Assembly (NCBI RefSeq): GCF_001971725.1 | Contig: NZ_CP019388.1 | Location: forward strand, 1,736,001 to 1,800,000 | DNA length: 64,000 bases | Direction: 5' to 3' | Source of the DNA: Winogradskyella sp. J14-2 | GTDB lineage: Bacteria; Bacteroidota; Bacteroidia; Flavobacteriales; Flavobacteriaceae | In this document: positions 27,661-36,700 of the stretch, piece by piece | How positions within the stretch are numbered: position 1 is the stretch's first letter | Layout of the letters: each line of letters begins with the position of its first letter | Notes under the pieces: generated by a model | What the model was told of the DNA's origin: nothing | The model's database searches: none | The model's input: only the letters and a program-made list of their open reading frames with translations | Position numbers and translations under genes: made by a program

Positions 27661-29479
27661 GGTTATCCATGAATTTACGTTCTAGCTCAGCTTGAAACTC
27701 TTCCATTACAGGTCTTACGGTACTTTCGGGTAAATCTGCAATTTTTATATACATTAACCCGTCAACAGCATTATTAAACAACGGATCTACATTAAATGCA
27801 ACAATCTTAGCATTTTGTTTAATGTACTTTTTTAGTAGAACAGGCAAACGTAGTGCGCCTGGCTCTACCTCATCAATTAATTTGTCGAGTTTATTTAAAT
27901 CGGCTTCGGCTTCATCAAAGACAAACTCTTTATCGGCATCTTTAAGCTTTACCTTAAATTCTTTCTTAGGGTGCACATACTGCGCAACATAAGGGTCGTA
28001 GTAGTGCGATTTCATAAACTCAATCATTAGACTCTTTGAGAAGTTAGAGAATTGATTACTTATACTTACACCTCCAATTAAATATTTGTGCTCTGGGTAG
28101 CGTAATGTGGTATGCACAATCCCTTTCCAAAGCAGAAAAAGAGGCATTGGTTTTTGCTGGTATTCCTTTATGATGAAAGCACGTCCCATTTCTATGGATT
28201 GGCTCATCATTTTGTATAGCTCTGGCTCAAAACGAAATAAGTCTTGTAGATAAAACCCATTAATACCGAAACGTTCAAAAATCTGAGAGCCCAATCCCAT
28301 TCTATAGGCTCCTGCAATTATATTTTTATCGCTATCCCACAAAAACATATGATGGTAGTATGCATCAAAGGTATCTAAATCTGTGGGTTCGTTTGTTCCT
28401 TCACCCACCTCCCTAAAGGTTATTTCTCTTAATCTACCTAACTCGCTCAAGATATTTGGCATATCACTGGCAGCGGCTAAGAATACTTCGTAGTTTTTAC
28501 TCACCAGCAATCTACAATCTTTTTCCCTTAGATTTTCTACCTCAGCAATCATCAGTTCTGGGTCTATGGGAGTCACTATTCGTTTTGGTGGTTTTGGAAC
28601 TTTTACAGTTGATTTAATGTTGTCTAAAATCTTTGGTTTGTCTTCAAAGGTTTTAGATAGCATATAGGTTTTTCGTCTTAAAAATTCGGTAAATTCATTG
28701 AGTGTTTTATGCTCGTTTTGGTCATTGACCGTAATTGGCCTACCGATTCTAACTTTAATGGTTCTTCGCTTTTGAGTAAGTAACTCTGAGGGTAACTTGG
28801 CCGTTCTTAACGTATCGCTAATCTTGGATAGCCTGTAGAATAGTCTACTGTTTTTAGCATGAAAATAAATAGGAACAACAGGCACTTCTGCTTTTTTTAT
28901 TAATTTCATGGCCGCTTCTTCCCACGGTCTATCAACTACTAGCTTTCCGTCTTTATAAGTTGACACTTCACCTGCAGGAAACACACCTAAAGGATGTCCG
29001 TCTCTTAAATGCAAAATGGCATTTTTAAAACCTGTAATGCTACTTTTCACATCCTTTCGGTCTTCAAAGGGGTTTACTGGCATTACATAAGGTTTTAAAG
29101 GTGCTATTCGGTGCAGTAGAAAGTTGGCTATAATTTTAAAATCATTACGTTGCTCAAGCATCAATTTTAAAAGTAAAATACCATCTATTCCACCAAGTGG
29201 GTGATTAGAGATGGTGATGTATGCACCATCTTTTGGTAATCGTTTTAAGTCTTCTTCGGGAATTTCAAATTTTATTTGAAAATCATCTAAAAGTGCGTTT
29301 AGAAAATCTAAGTCAGATAAATGCTTATTGCGCTTGTAGATTCTGTTAATCGTAGAAATTTTTAGCACTTTCATTAGCAACCACCCAAAGAACGTGCCCA
29401 GAAAACCATACTTATCTGCATTAATAGCTTTTGCAACTTCTTTTGCGGTTACTAATCCCATATCAGATGATTTCCTCAT
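27650..29479 (-). CDS. olsF: bifunctional acyltransferase, OlsF-like (ornithine lipid synthesis)
   Basis: The 609-residue protein joins two acyltransferase domains. The N-terminal half (about 40-290) is PlsC-like: SNHPLGGIDG carries the HX4D motif (His93-Asp98), and GVFPAGEVS follows. The C-terminal half (about 330-560) is of the OlsB/haemolysin-type GNAT fold: LGRLREITFREVGEGTNEP, YHHMFLWD, AGAYRMGLG and IEMGRAFI. This order matches OlsF, in which the C-terminal part acylates ornithine and the N-terminal part adds the second acyl chain. Ornithine lipids are common in Flavobacteriaceae. The substrate here is inferred from architecture. It is the third gene of the operon, 19 bp after aspartate kinase. 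Confidence 0.75.
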   Translation of the reverse strand: MRKSSDMGLVTAKEVAKAINADKYGFLGTFFGWLLMKVLKISTINRIYKRNKHLSDLDFLNALLDDFQIKFEIPEEDLKRLPKDGAYITISNHPLGGIDGILLLKLMLEQRNDFKIIANFLLHRIAPLKPYVMPVNPFEDRKDVKSSITGFKNAILHLRDGHPLGVFPAGEVSTYKDGKLVVDRPWEEAAMKLIKKAEVPVVPIYFHAKNSRLFYRLSKISDTLRTAKLPSELLTQKRRTIKVRIGRPITVNDQNEHKTLNEFTEFLRRKTYMLSKTFEDKPKILDNIKSTVKVPKPPKRIVTPIDPELMIAEVENLREKDCRLLVSKNYEVFLAAASDMPNILSELGRLREITFREVGEGTNEPTDLDTFDAYYHHMFLWDSDKNIIAGAYRMGLGSQIFERFGINGFYLQDLFRFEPELYKMMSQSIEMGRAFIIKEYQQKPMPLFLLWKGIVHTTLRYPEHKYLIGGVSISNQFSNFSKSLMIEFMKSHYYDPYVAQYVHPKKEFKVKLKDADKEFVFDEAEADLNKLDKLIDEVEPGALRLPVLLKKYIKQNAKIVAFNVDPLFNNAVDGLMYIKIADLPESTVRPVMEEFQAELERKFMDNHDE

Positions 29480-29498
29480 AAAACAAATGTAGTAAATG

Positions 29499-30752
29499 TT
29501 ATTTAGTTACGATTTGAACGGTCTCTTGCGTTAATTGTTTCAATAACACAGTTTTATCTTTTTCAAGCGCTTTAATGGCTTCCTCATTATAATGCCTAAT
29601 AGTATAAAGACTAACCTCATCGTAACATGTTACATTAAATTTTGCCTTTAAATGCTGTAACAATTTATTACGATTATTGTAAATATTGTCTATGCAGACT
29701 GAAAAACTTATCGCTGAGTTTTGAATGACATCTACCTTCATTTTATATAAATGTAATAGGCTAAAGATTTCACTGATATTTTCTTCAACGATATAAGAAA
29801 AGTCTAATGATGATAGCGAAATTAAAATCTGATTCTTCTTAACTATAAAACAAGGTGCTTCTGGCTCTATGGCTTTTCCTTTACTTACACATGTACCTTC
29901 TGCTTTTGGGTTTAAAAACGACTTTACGTATAATGGAATTTCCTTTCTTTGTAGAGGCTGTAGGGTCTTTGGATGAATTACAGATGCACCATAAAATGCT
30001 AACTCTATAGCTTCTCTGTAAGAAATTTGATTGAGCAATTGTGCATTTTTGAAATAGCGTGGGTCTGCATTTAATACTCCCGGAACATCTTTCCAGATAG
30101 TAACACTACTGGCATTAAGGCAATAGGCAAAAATGGCTGCAGTATAATCACTACCTTCTCGTCCTAGTGTTGTTGTAAAATTATTAGAGTCGCTGCCTAA
30201 AAAACCTTGTGTAATGTTTAGTACTGATTTATTGAAATTTGAAGAAATATATTGTTGCGTTTCATCCCAATTAACGTTGGCACGTCTGTAATAGTTATCT
30301 GTTTTAATATAATTTCTTACATCTAGCCAATTATTTTTCACACCAATTTGGTTGAGATAGTAGCTAATAATTGTGGTAGATATTAACTCACCGTATCCTA
30401 TTGTTTGGTCATAAACATAATTGTAATCTGGAGATTTATTGCTTTTAAAAAACTGGTTTAGCTCATCGAAAAATGATTTTACGACCACAAACACCTCATG
30501 ATGTTCATTATTGAATAAATCTAACAAAATTTCATTATGATATTTTATAACATCATGTATAGAGCTTTGCAGTTCTGTTTTGTTTTCAAAGTAATTTTTT
30601 ACAACAACTTCCATGGCATTGGTTGTTTTTCCCATAGCAGAAACGACCACCAATGTATTTTCATAACCCGTTTCCGTTAAAACTGAAGCAAGGTTTTTTA
30701 CTCCTTTAGCATCTTTTACCGAAGCTCCACCAAATTTATAAACGCGCATCAC
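29499..30752 (-). CDS. aspartate kinase
   Basis: The 417-residue monofunctional kinase phosphorylates aspartate, the first step to Lys, Thr, Met and diaminopimelate. The N-terminal amino-acid-kinase domain shows VYKFGGASV (4-12), VVVSAMGKTTNAM, and LGREGSDYTAAIFA around residue 195. IWKDVPGVLNADPR follows near 220. The C-terminal 130 residues form ACT-like regulatory repeats with weak conservation. It is shorter than bifunctional ThrA, so no homoserine dehydrogenase is fused. The start overlaps the preceding acetyltransferase by 17 bp. Confidence 0.93.
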   Translation of the reverse strand: MMRVYKFGGASVKDAKGVKNLASVLTETGYENTLVVVSAMGKTTNAMEVVVKNYFENKTELQSSIHDVIKYHNEILLDLFNNEHHEVFVVVKSFFDELNQFFKSNKSPDYNYVYDQTIGYGELISTTIISYYLNQIGVKNNWLDVRNYIKTDNYYRRANVNWDETQQYISSNFNKSVLNITQGFLGSDSNNFTTTLGREGSDYTAAIFAYCLNASSVTIWKDVPGVLNADPRYFKNAQLLNQISYREAIELAFYGASVIHPKTLQPLQRKEIPLYVKSFLNPKAEGTCVSKGKAIEPEAPCFIVKKNQILISLSSLDFSYIVEENISEIFSLLHLYKMKVDVIQNSAISFSVCIDNIYNNRNKLLQHLKAKFNVTCYDEVSLYTIRHYNEEAIKALEKDKTVLLKQLTQETVQIVTK

Positions 30753-31224
30753 AATTTTTTAAATAATTTTCTATTCCTTTTTCATCTAACTGAACTACGT
30801 CCCAATCTCGCATTACATTTGCTCCTTTCTTTTCATAGAAATTTATTGCTGGTTCATTCCAATCAAGAACCTCCCAACTAATTCGCTTTACTCCTAAGGA
30901 TTTACCGTATTCAACAACTTTATCTAATAGTTGGGTTCCTAAATTTTTACCTCTTTGCGATTGGCTTACAATTAAATCCTCTAAGTGTAAAACTTCGCCT
31001 TTCCAAGTAGAGTATCTTTTGTAAACCAAAGCCATACCTTCAACCTTATGGTCTACTTCTATAACAAAACAGGTAAATTTTGGATTATGCCCAAAACCGT
31101 CCTCTTCTAACATGTTTTGAGTTACTTCCACGGCTTCTGGTTCTTTTTCAAATATTGCCAATTCTTTTATGAGTTCTAGCACTCTTGGCATATCGGCTTT
31201 TGTAGCAAGTCTAGGTAGATTCAT
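30736..31224 (-). CDS. GNAT-family N-acetyltransferase (diamine acetyltransferase-like)
   Basis: A GNAT protein of 162 residues. The start [11 protein letters not shown] is followed by [17 protein letters not shown] and then [23 protein letters not shown], where QRGKNLG is the acetyl-CoA loop. [19 protein letters not shown] is the C-terminal motif. This pattern resembles the spermidine/spermine acetyltransferase (SAT1-like) branch. The ATG at 31224 was preferred over 31245, because a TATATTTG -7 element overlaps the latter. It is the first gene of an operon with aspartate kinase, OlsF-like acyltransferase and a regulatory-domain protein. Confidence 0.9.
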   Translation of the reverse strand: MNLPRLATKADMPRVLELIKELAIFEKEPEAVEVTQNMLEEDGFGHNPKFTCFVIEVDHKVEGMALVYKRYSTWKGEVLHLEDLIVSQSQRGKNLGTQLLDKVVEYGKSLGVKRISWEVLDWNEPAINFYEKKGANVMRDWDVVQLDEKGIENYLKNCDARL

Positions 31225-31242
31225 TTTTACTTTTAAAAGACT

Positions 31243-31250
31243 CAAATATA
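31243..31250 (-). promoter_or_regulatory. TAnnTTTG -7 promoter element for the GNAT-aspartate kinase operon
   Basis: Minus-strand TATATTTG lies 18 bp before the ATG at 31224 and implies a very short leader. It drives the only operon here without another visible promoter. Confidence 0.5.
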
Positions 31251-31390
31251 GTTTAAAATTAACGCTTTCATTTTATGCTTTTTTATTAAAAAAGACACTT
31301 TATCAAATTCTTAACTCGTTTAGTCCACGAAAACGTTATAGTTTATTAAAAAATACGATATTTGTTGCAACTACTAATCAATATTATATC

Positions 31391-32398
31391 ATGTCGCGAC
31401 GCAATCAAACTCTTGGTGAGTTTATCATAGAAAACCAATCTTCTTTTAAGTATACTTCTGGTGAACTCTCTAGGCTTATAAATTCTATTAGGTTAGCTGC
31501 AAAAGTTGTTAATCACGAAGTTAACAAAGCAGGATTGGTAGATATTCTTGGTGCTGCTGGAGATACCAATGTGCAAGGCGAAGATCAACAAAAGTTAGAT
31601 GTTTATGCCAACGAAAAGTTTATACAAACTATGACCAATAGAAACATCGTTTGTGGTATTGCTAGTGAAGAAGAGGACGATTTTATAACCATTAATAGTC
31701 AAGACGAAAATCACCAGAATAAATATGTGGTTTTAATAGATCCTTTAGATGGTTCTTCTAACATAGATGTTAATGTTTCTGTTGGTACTATTTTCTCAGT
31801 TTACAGAAGAGTAACACCTGTTGGAACACCTGTTCAGATAGAAGATTTTTTGCAAAAGGGCACTAATCAGGTAGCGGCTGGTTACATTATATATGGTACA
31901 TCTACAATGCTTGTTTACACTACGGGTGATGGCGTTAATGGATTTACCTTAAACCCAGCCATAGGCTCTTATTATTTATCGCATCCAAACATGAAATTCC
32001 CTGAAAATGGACAAATTTATTCGGTTAACGAAGGAAATTATATCCATTTCCCCAAGGGCATAAAAGATTATATTAAGTACTGCCAGATGGAAGAAGGTGA
32101 TAGACCTTACACTAGCCGTTATATAGGCTCTTTAGTGTCTGATTTTCATAGAAATATGATAAAAGGTGGAATTTACATGTATCCTAAGAGTTCAAAAGCT
32201 AGTAATGGTAAACTTAGATTGCTTTATGAATGTAACCCTATAGCGTTTTTAGCAGAACAGGCAAACGGAAAGGCAAGTGATGGATTTAACCGAATAATGG
32301 AAATAGAACCAACCGAACTTCACCAGCGTGTACCATTTATTTGCGGTAGTAAAAATATGGTAGAAAAAGCAGAAGAGTTTATGCGTAACGCAGAATAA
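31391..32398 (+). CDS. fbp: class I fructose-1,6-bisphosphatase
   Basis: Fbp dephosphorylates fructose 1,6-bisphosphate in gluconeogenesis. The 335-residue protein has the class I metal site [18 protein letters not shown] (about 115-132), an upstream EEEDD acidic segment, [15 protein letters not shown], and [19 protein letters not shown] near the C terminus. The open frame extends upstream to 31169, but that part overlaps the divergent acetyltransferase gene and is not family-like. [12 protein letters not shown] at 31391 is therefore taken as the start. A terminator whose loop is a palindromic repeat follows. Confidence 0.97.
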   Translation: MSRRNQTLGEFIIENQSSFKYTSGELSRLINSIRLAAKVVNHEVNKAGLVDILGAAGDTNVQGEDQQKLDVYANEKFIQTMTNRNIVCGIASEEEDDFITINSQDENHQNKYVVLIDPLDGSSNIDVNVSVGTIFSVYRRVTPVGTPVQIEDFLQKGTNQVAAGYIIYGTSTMLVYTTGDGVNGFTLNPAIGSYYLSHPNMKFPENGQIYSVNEGNYIHFPKGIKDYIKYCQMEEGDRPYTSRYIGSLVSDFHRNMIKGGIYMYPKSSKASNGKLRLLYECNPIAFLAEQANGKASDGFNRIMEIEPTELHQRVPFICGSKNMVEKAEEFMRNAE

Positions 32399-32446
32399 AA
32401 AAGCGAACATCACTTCGACTACGCTCAGTGACCATGTTCGCTTTTG
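32397..32446. terminator. bidirectional terminator with a repeat as its loop
   Basis: AAAAGCGAACAT and ATGTTCGCTTTT form the stem between the convergent fbp and TerB-like genes. The loop is CACTTCGACTACGCTCAGTG (32411-32430), itself a self-complementary member of the CTTCGAC repeat family. The repeat seems to have been inserted in, or recruited as, the loop. Confidence 0.8.
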
Positions 32447-32465
32447 TTATATAAAATCTTGCCTT

Positions 32466-32897
32466 TTATTGATTCATTTTTTTCATTCTCTCGATAAACT
32501 CGTCTAAGTCTACCTCGTAATGTACCAAAGTAAGAGCCTTATCTGTAATGTATTTTACATTGTCTGGATTAAATCCTAACCCAATGCAAAGTTTCTCAAG
32601 CAAGCTTGTTTGGTTTGGTCCTTCTATGTGGTCGGCCCAGACCATACGTGCCAAGTCGTATAAGCGCTCTAAGCGTTTATCGTAAGACGTTGGCGGATTA
32701 ATTGGATGGCTTAGATAATCCTTAAGTATCGTTTTATAATCTATTTCACTTATTTCTAAACGGGTGGCAAGTCGGTCTAAAAATGCTTTTTCCGCATCGT
32801 TAATAACACCATCACTCATAGCTACTCTTACAATAGCAGCAAAATGGTCCTCATTTCGCTTTTTAAAACCACTATCAAATAAATCTGAAATTGACAT
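32466..32897 (-). CDS. TerB-like (tellurite resistance fold) protein
   Basis: A soluble all-helical protein of 143 residues. FAAIVRVAMSDGVINDAEKAFLDRLATRLEI-type sequence (about 19-49, split by helix boundaries) is the TerB/DjlA N-terminal signature with acidic metal-binding positions. DYLSHPINPP and LIEKLCIGLG-type helices follow. The name does not imply tellurite resistance; TerB domains act as metal-dependent scaffolds. A TATATTTG -7 element lies upstream. No ter operon neighbours exist, so this is a stand-alone member. Confidence 0.85.
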   Translation of the reverse strand: MSISDLFDSGFKKRNEDHFAAIVRVAMSDGVINDAEKAFLDRLATRLEISEIDYKTILKDYLSHPINPPTSYDKRLERLYDLARMVWADHIEGPNQTSLLEKLCIGLGFNPDNVKYITDKALTLVHYEVDLDEFIERMKKMNQ

Positions 32898-32919
32898 AAT
32901 CTGTATTTTTATATGCCTG

Positions 32920-32927
32920 CAAATATA
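32920..32927 (-). promoter_or_regulatory. TAnnTTTG -7 promoter element for the TerB-like gene
   Basis: Minus-strand TATATTTG lies 22 bp before the ATG at 32897. Confidence 0.55.
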
Positions 32928-33045
32928 GACTAAACCTTAAGGTAATAAAATGAAAATCTAAAGATTTTTACATAGCTATAGAACTGTATTTAATATTTAT
33001 GTTTTTAACAAAAACCCACCTTTCTTATTTTTAAATTTAAAGTTA

Positions 33046-33053
33046 TAAGTTTG
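33046..33053 (+). promoter_or_regulatory. TAnnTTTG -7 promoter element for the transglutaminase-like gene
   Basis: TAAGTTTG lies 23 bp before the ATG at 33077. Confidence 0.5.
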
Positions 33054-33076
33054 TTAAGCAACGATTTCTTTCTTAC

Positions 33077-33715
33077 ATGAATGCCAAATATTTAAAAGAA
33101 ACATATTATTACGATTACAGCAACCCTCAAATTCAAGATTTAATAAAAGAGGTACATCTATGCACTACAACCCAAGAAAAAATAAAGCATCTGTACCTTA
33201 AAGTAAGAGATAAGTGGAGATATAGTCCGTTTGAAATTGGACTTACCGAAGCACATTATAAAGCTAGTAATATTGCAAAAAAACAACAAGCGCATTGTAT
33301 AGATAAAGCTATACTTCTAATCGCTGCTTTACGTGCCGTAAATATTCCGGCACGATTGCGATTGGCAAAAGTTTCTAACCATATTGCCACAGAACGCTTA
33401 GAAGCTAAACTAGGCACTAACGAGCTTGCACCACATGGTTTGGTTGATGTATTTCTTGATGGAAAATGGAAAAAATGCTCACCTGCATTTAACAAAGAAC
33501 TTTGTGCAATGTATAATGTAGATGTATTAAATTTTGATGGTACCGAAGATTCTGTATTACAAGAATACAATAAAGACAGTAAAAAATTTATGACCTACTT
33601 AGAAGATTACGGTCACTTTGAAGATGTACCTCTAGACTATATTAAATCTATTTTTAAAGACAATTATCCTGAGCTTTACAACACTTACTTGAACGCAACA
33701 GACATCAAATTTTAA
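33077..33715 (+). CDS. transglutaminase-like domain protein
   Basis: A cytoplasmic-type 212-residue protein without a signal peptide. The transglutaminase/protease core is visible: QQAHCIDKAILLIAALRAV with nucleophile-position Cys74, and APHGLVDVFLDGKWKKCSPAF with His120. The third residue of the triad is normally Asp before Pro; here Ser135 precedes Pro136, a variant seen in part of the family, so catalysis is uncertain. The gene has its own promoter just before mfd. Its substrate cannot be stated. Confidence 0.85.
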   Translation: MNAKYLKETYYYDYSNPQIQDLIKEVHLCTTTQEKIKHLYLKVRDKWRYSPFEIGLTEAHYKASNIAKKQQAHCIDKAILLIAALRAVNIPARLRLAKVSNHIATERLEAKLGTNELAPHGLVDVFLDGKWKKCSPAFNKELCAMYNVDVLNFDGTEDSVLQEYNKDSKKFMTYLEDYGHFEDVPLDYIKSIFKDNYPELYNTYLNATDIKF

Positions 33716-33739
33716 ACATTTTTTTAGTTAAAACATCCT

Positions 33740-33747
33740 TATATTTG
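33740..33747 (+). promoter_or_regulatory. TAnnTTTG -7 promoter element for mfd
   Basis: TATATTTG lies 26 bp before the GTG start at 33774. Confidence 0.55.
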
Positions 33748-33773
33748 CACCTCACTAAAAAATAAAGCGTCTA

Positions 33774-36700
33774 GTGAGCAAAACCCTTATCTCGCAAACC
33801 TTTTCACAGACTTTGCAACTGCAAAATCTGCAGAATTCTATTGTCCAACCCTTCGACTGTGCTCAGAGCAAGACTGCTCCTAAAATCCACCTAAAAGGTC
33901 TCGTAGGATCTTCTTTGTCAATTGTTATTTCAGAGGTTTTTAAGTCTACTGAAAAACCGTTTTTACTCATCTTCGATGATAAAGAAGAAGCTGCCTATTA
34001 CCTCAACGATTTAGAACAGCTTATCAATGACAAAGATGTTTTATTCTATCCTGGCAGTTATAGAAGACCATACCAAATAGAGGAAACCAATAATGCCAAT
34101 GTACTTTTAAGAGCAGAGGTGCTTAACCGCATCAATTCTCGCAAAAAGCCATGTATTATTGTTACCTATCCTGATGCGCTTTTTGAAAAAGTAGTAACCA
34201 AAAAAGAATTAGAAAAAAACACTTTAAAGATTGCTGTAGGTAATGAATTGAGTATCGATTTTGTAAACGAAGTTCTTTTTGAATATAAATTTAAACGTGT
34301 AGATTTTGTTACAGAACCTGGCGAGTTTTCTGTAAGAGGAGGTATTATTGATGTCTTTTCATTTTCGCATGACGAACCTTACCGCATTGAGTTTTTTGGT
34401 GATGAAGTTGATAGTATTAGAACCTTTGATGTAGAAACGCAACTTTCTACAGAGCGCATTAAAAAAGCAAGCATCATTCCAAATGTCGCTAACAAGCAGA
34501 TTGCAGAGCAGCGAGAAAGCTTTTTAAAATATATTTCTAACAAGACGGTTTTATTTGCTAAAAACCCATCATTTATTTTTTCAAAAATTGATGAGTTTTT
34601 TGAAAAGGCAGAAGACACTTTCAAAAACCTATCGACCGAAGTAAAACATGCCTCACCCGAAGAATTATTCTGTAATTCAGAATTACTCAAACGACAATTT
34701 TTAGAGTATATCTTGGTTGAGTTTGGTGCTTCGACTTATTTTAGTTCTGTCATGTCGAGCGAAGTCGAGACATCTCAGTATTCGGATTTAAAAAGACCTC
34801 TCGACTACGCTCGAGGTGACAGCAAAACTATATTTTTCAACACCAAGCCTCAACCATCATTTAACAAACAGTTTAATCTATTAATTGAAGACTTAAATGA
34901 AAATCATGCTAACGGTATTACCAGTTATATAGCATGTGTAAGTGAGCAGCAGGCCAAACGTTTTCATGACATTTTTGATGATGCCGAACAAGAAGAAATT
35001 CATTATAAAACAGTCGTATTATCGCTTTATCAAGGTTTTATAGATCACGACAATAAAATTGCGGTTTACACAGACCATCAGATTTTTGATCGTTATCATA
35101 AATTTCATCTAAAAAACGGTTACGCCAAAAAGCAAGCCATTACGCTTAAGGAGCTCACTAACTTAGAGGTTGGAGATTATGTTACGCACATAGACCACGG
35201 CATTGGAAGATTTGGTGGACTTCAAAAAATAGATGTAGAAGGCAAAAAGCAAGAGGCTATAAAATTGGTTTATGGAGAGCGTGATGTACTGTATTTAAGC
35301 ATCCATTCTTTACATAAAATCACCAAGTTTAATGGTAAAGACGGTAAACCACCTAAGGTCTATAAACTAGGAAGTAAAGCCTGGAAAAATCTTAAGCAAA
35401 AAACTAAATCTCGTGTTAAGGAAATAGCCTTTAACCTCATTAAACTCTACGCCAAACGTAAGTTAAAGAAGGGCTTTCAGTATGCACCAGACAGTCATAT
35501 GCAGTTAGAGTTAGAAGCTTCATTTATTTATGAAGATACTCCAGACCAAGTGTCGTCTACTGCAGACATAAAAGCAGACATGGAAAGCGAACGACCAATG
35601 GATCGTTTAGTTTGTGGCGATGTTGGTTTTGGTAAAACTGAAGTTGCCATAAGAGCTGCTTTTAAAGCGGTAGATAATGGTAAACAAGTTGCGGTTTTAG
35701 TACCTACAACTATATTAGCTTATCAACATTACAGAACATTTAAAGAACGTTTAAAAGATTTTCCTGTAACGGTAGATTATGTCAATCGTTTTAGAACAGC
35801 TAAGGAAAAACGAGAAACTTTAGAAAATCTAGAAAAAGGTGGTTTAGATATCATTATTGGTACGCATCAACTTGCTAATAAAACTGTAAAATTTAAGGAT
35901 TTAGGACTGCTCATCGTTGACGAAGAGCAAAAGTTTGGTGTTGCAGTAAAGGAAAAGTTAAAGACTATTAAAGAGAATGTTGATGTACTCACACTTACAG
36001 CAACACCTATTCCGCGTACATTACAGTTTAGTTTAATGGCTGCAAGAGATCTATCGGTTATTACAACTCCACCTCCAAACCGTTATCCTATAGAAAGTCA
36101 TGTTATTCGTTTTAATGAAGAAACCATAAGAGATGCTGTGAGTTACGAGATTCAACGTGGTGGCCAAGTGTTTTTTATTCATAATCGTATAGAGAATATT
36201 AAGGAAGTGGCTGGTATGATTCAACGTTTGGTGCCAGATGCCAAGATTGCAATTGGTCATGGTCAGCTCGATGGAAAAAAGCTAGAACAATTGATGCTGG
36301 CTTTTATGAATGGCGAATTTGATGTTTTGGTAAGTACAACCATTGTAGAAAGTGGTCTAGATGTTCCTAATGCTAATACGATTTTTATCAACAATGCTAA
36401 TAATTTTGGACTGAGTGACTTGCACCAAATGCGCGGTCGTGTAGGCCGTAGCAACAAAAAAGCATTCTGCTATTTCATAACACCAGAGTATTCTGCCATG
36501 ACTACAGATGCCAGAAAGCGTATACAAGCACTCGAACAATTTACCGAGCTTGGTAGCGGCTTTAATATTGCCATGAAGGATTTAGAAATACGTGGTGCAG
36601 GAGATTTACTTGGTGGTGAGCAAAGTGGTTTTATCAATGATATTGGGTTTGATACGTACCAAAAAATCTTAAATGAAGCCATTGAAGAGCTTAAAGAATC

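Noticed and set aside
31169..31390. N-terminal extension of fbp
   Set aside because: It overlaps the divergent GNAT gene and its promoter, and the extra 74 residues are not like class I FBPase.
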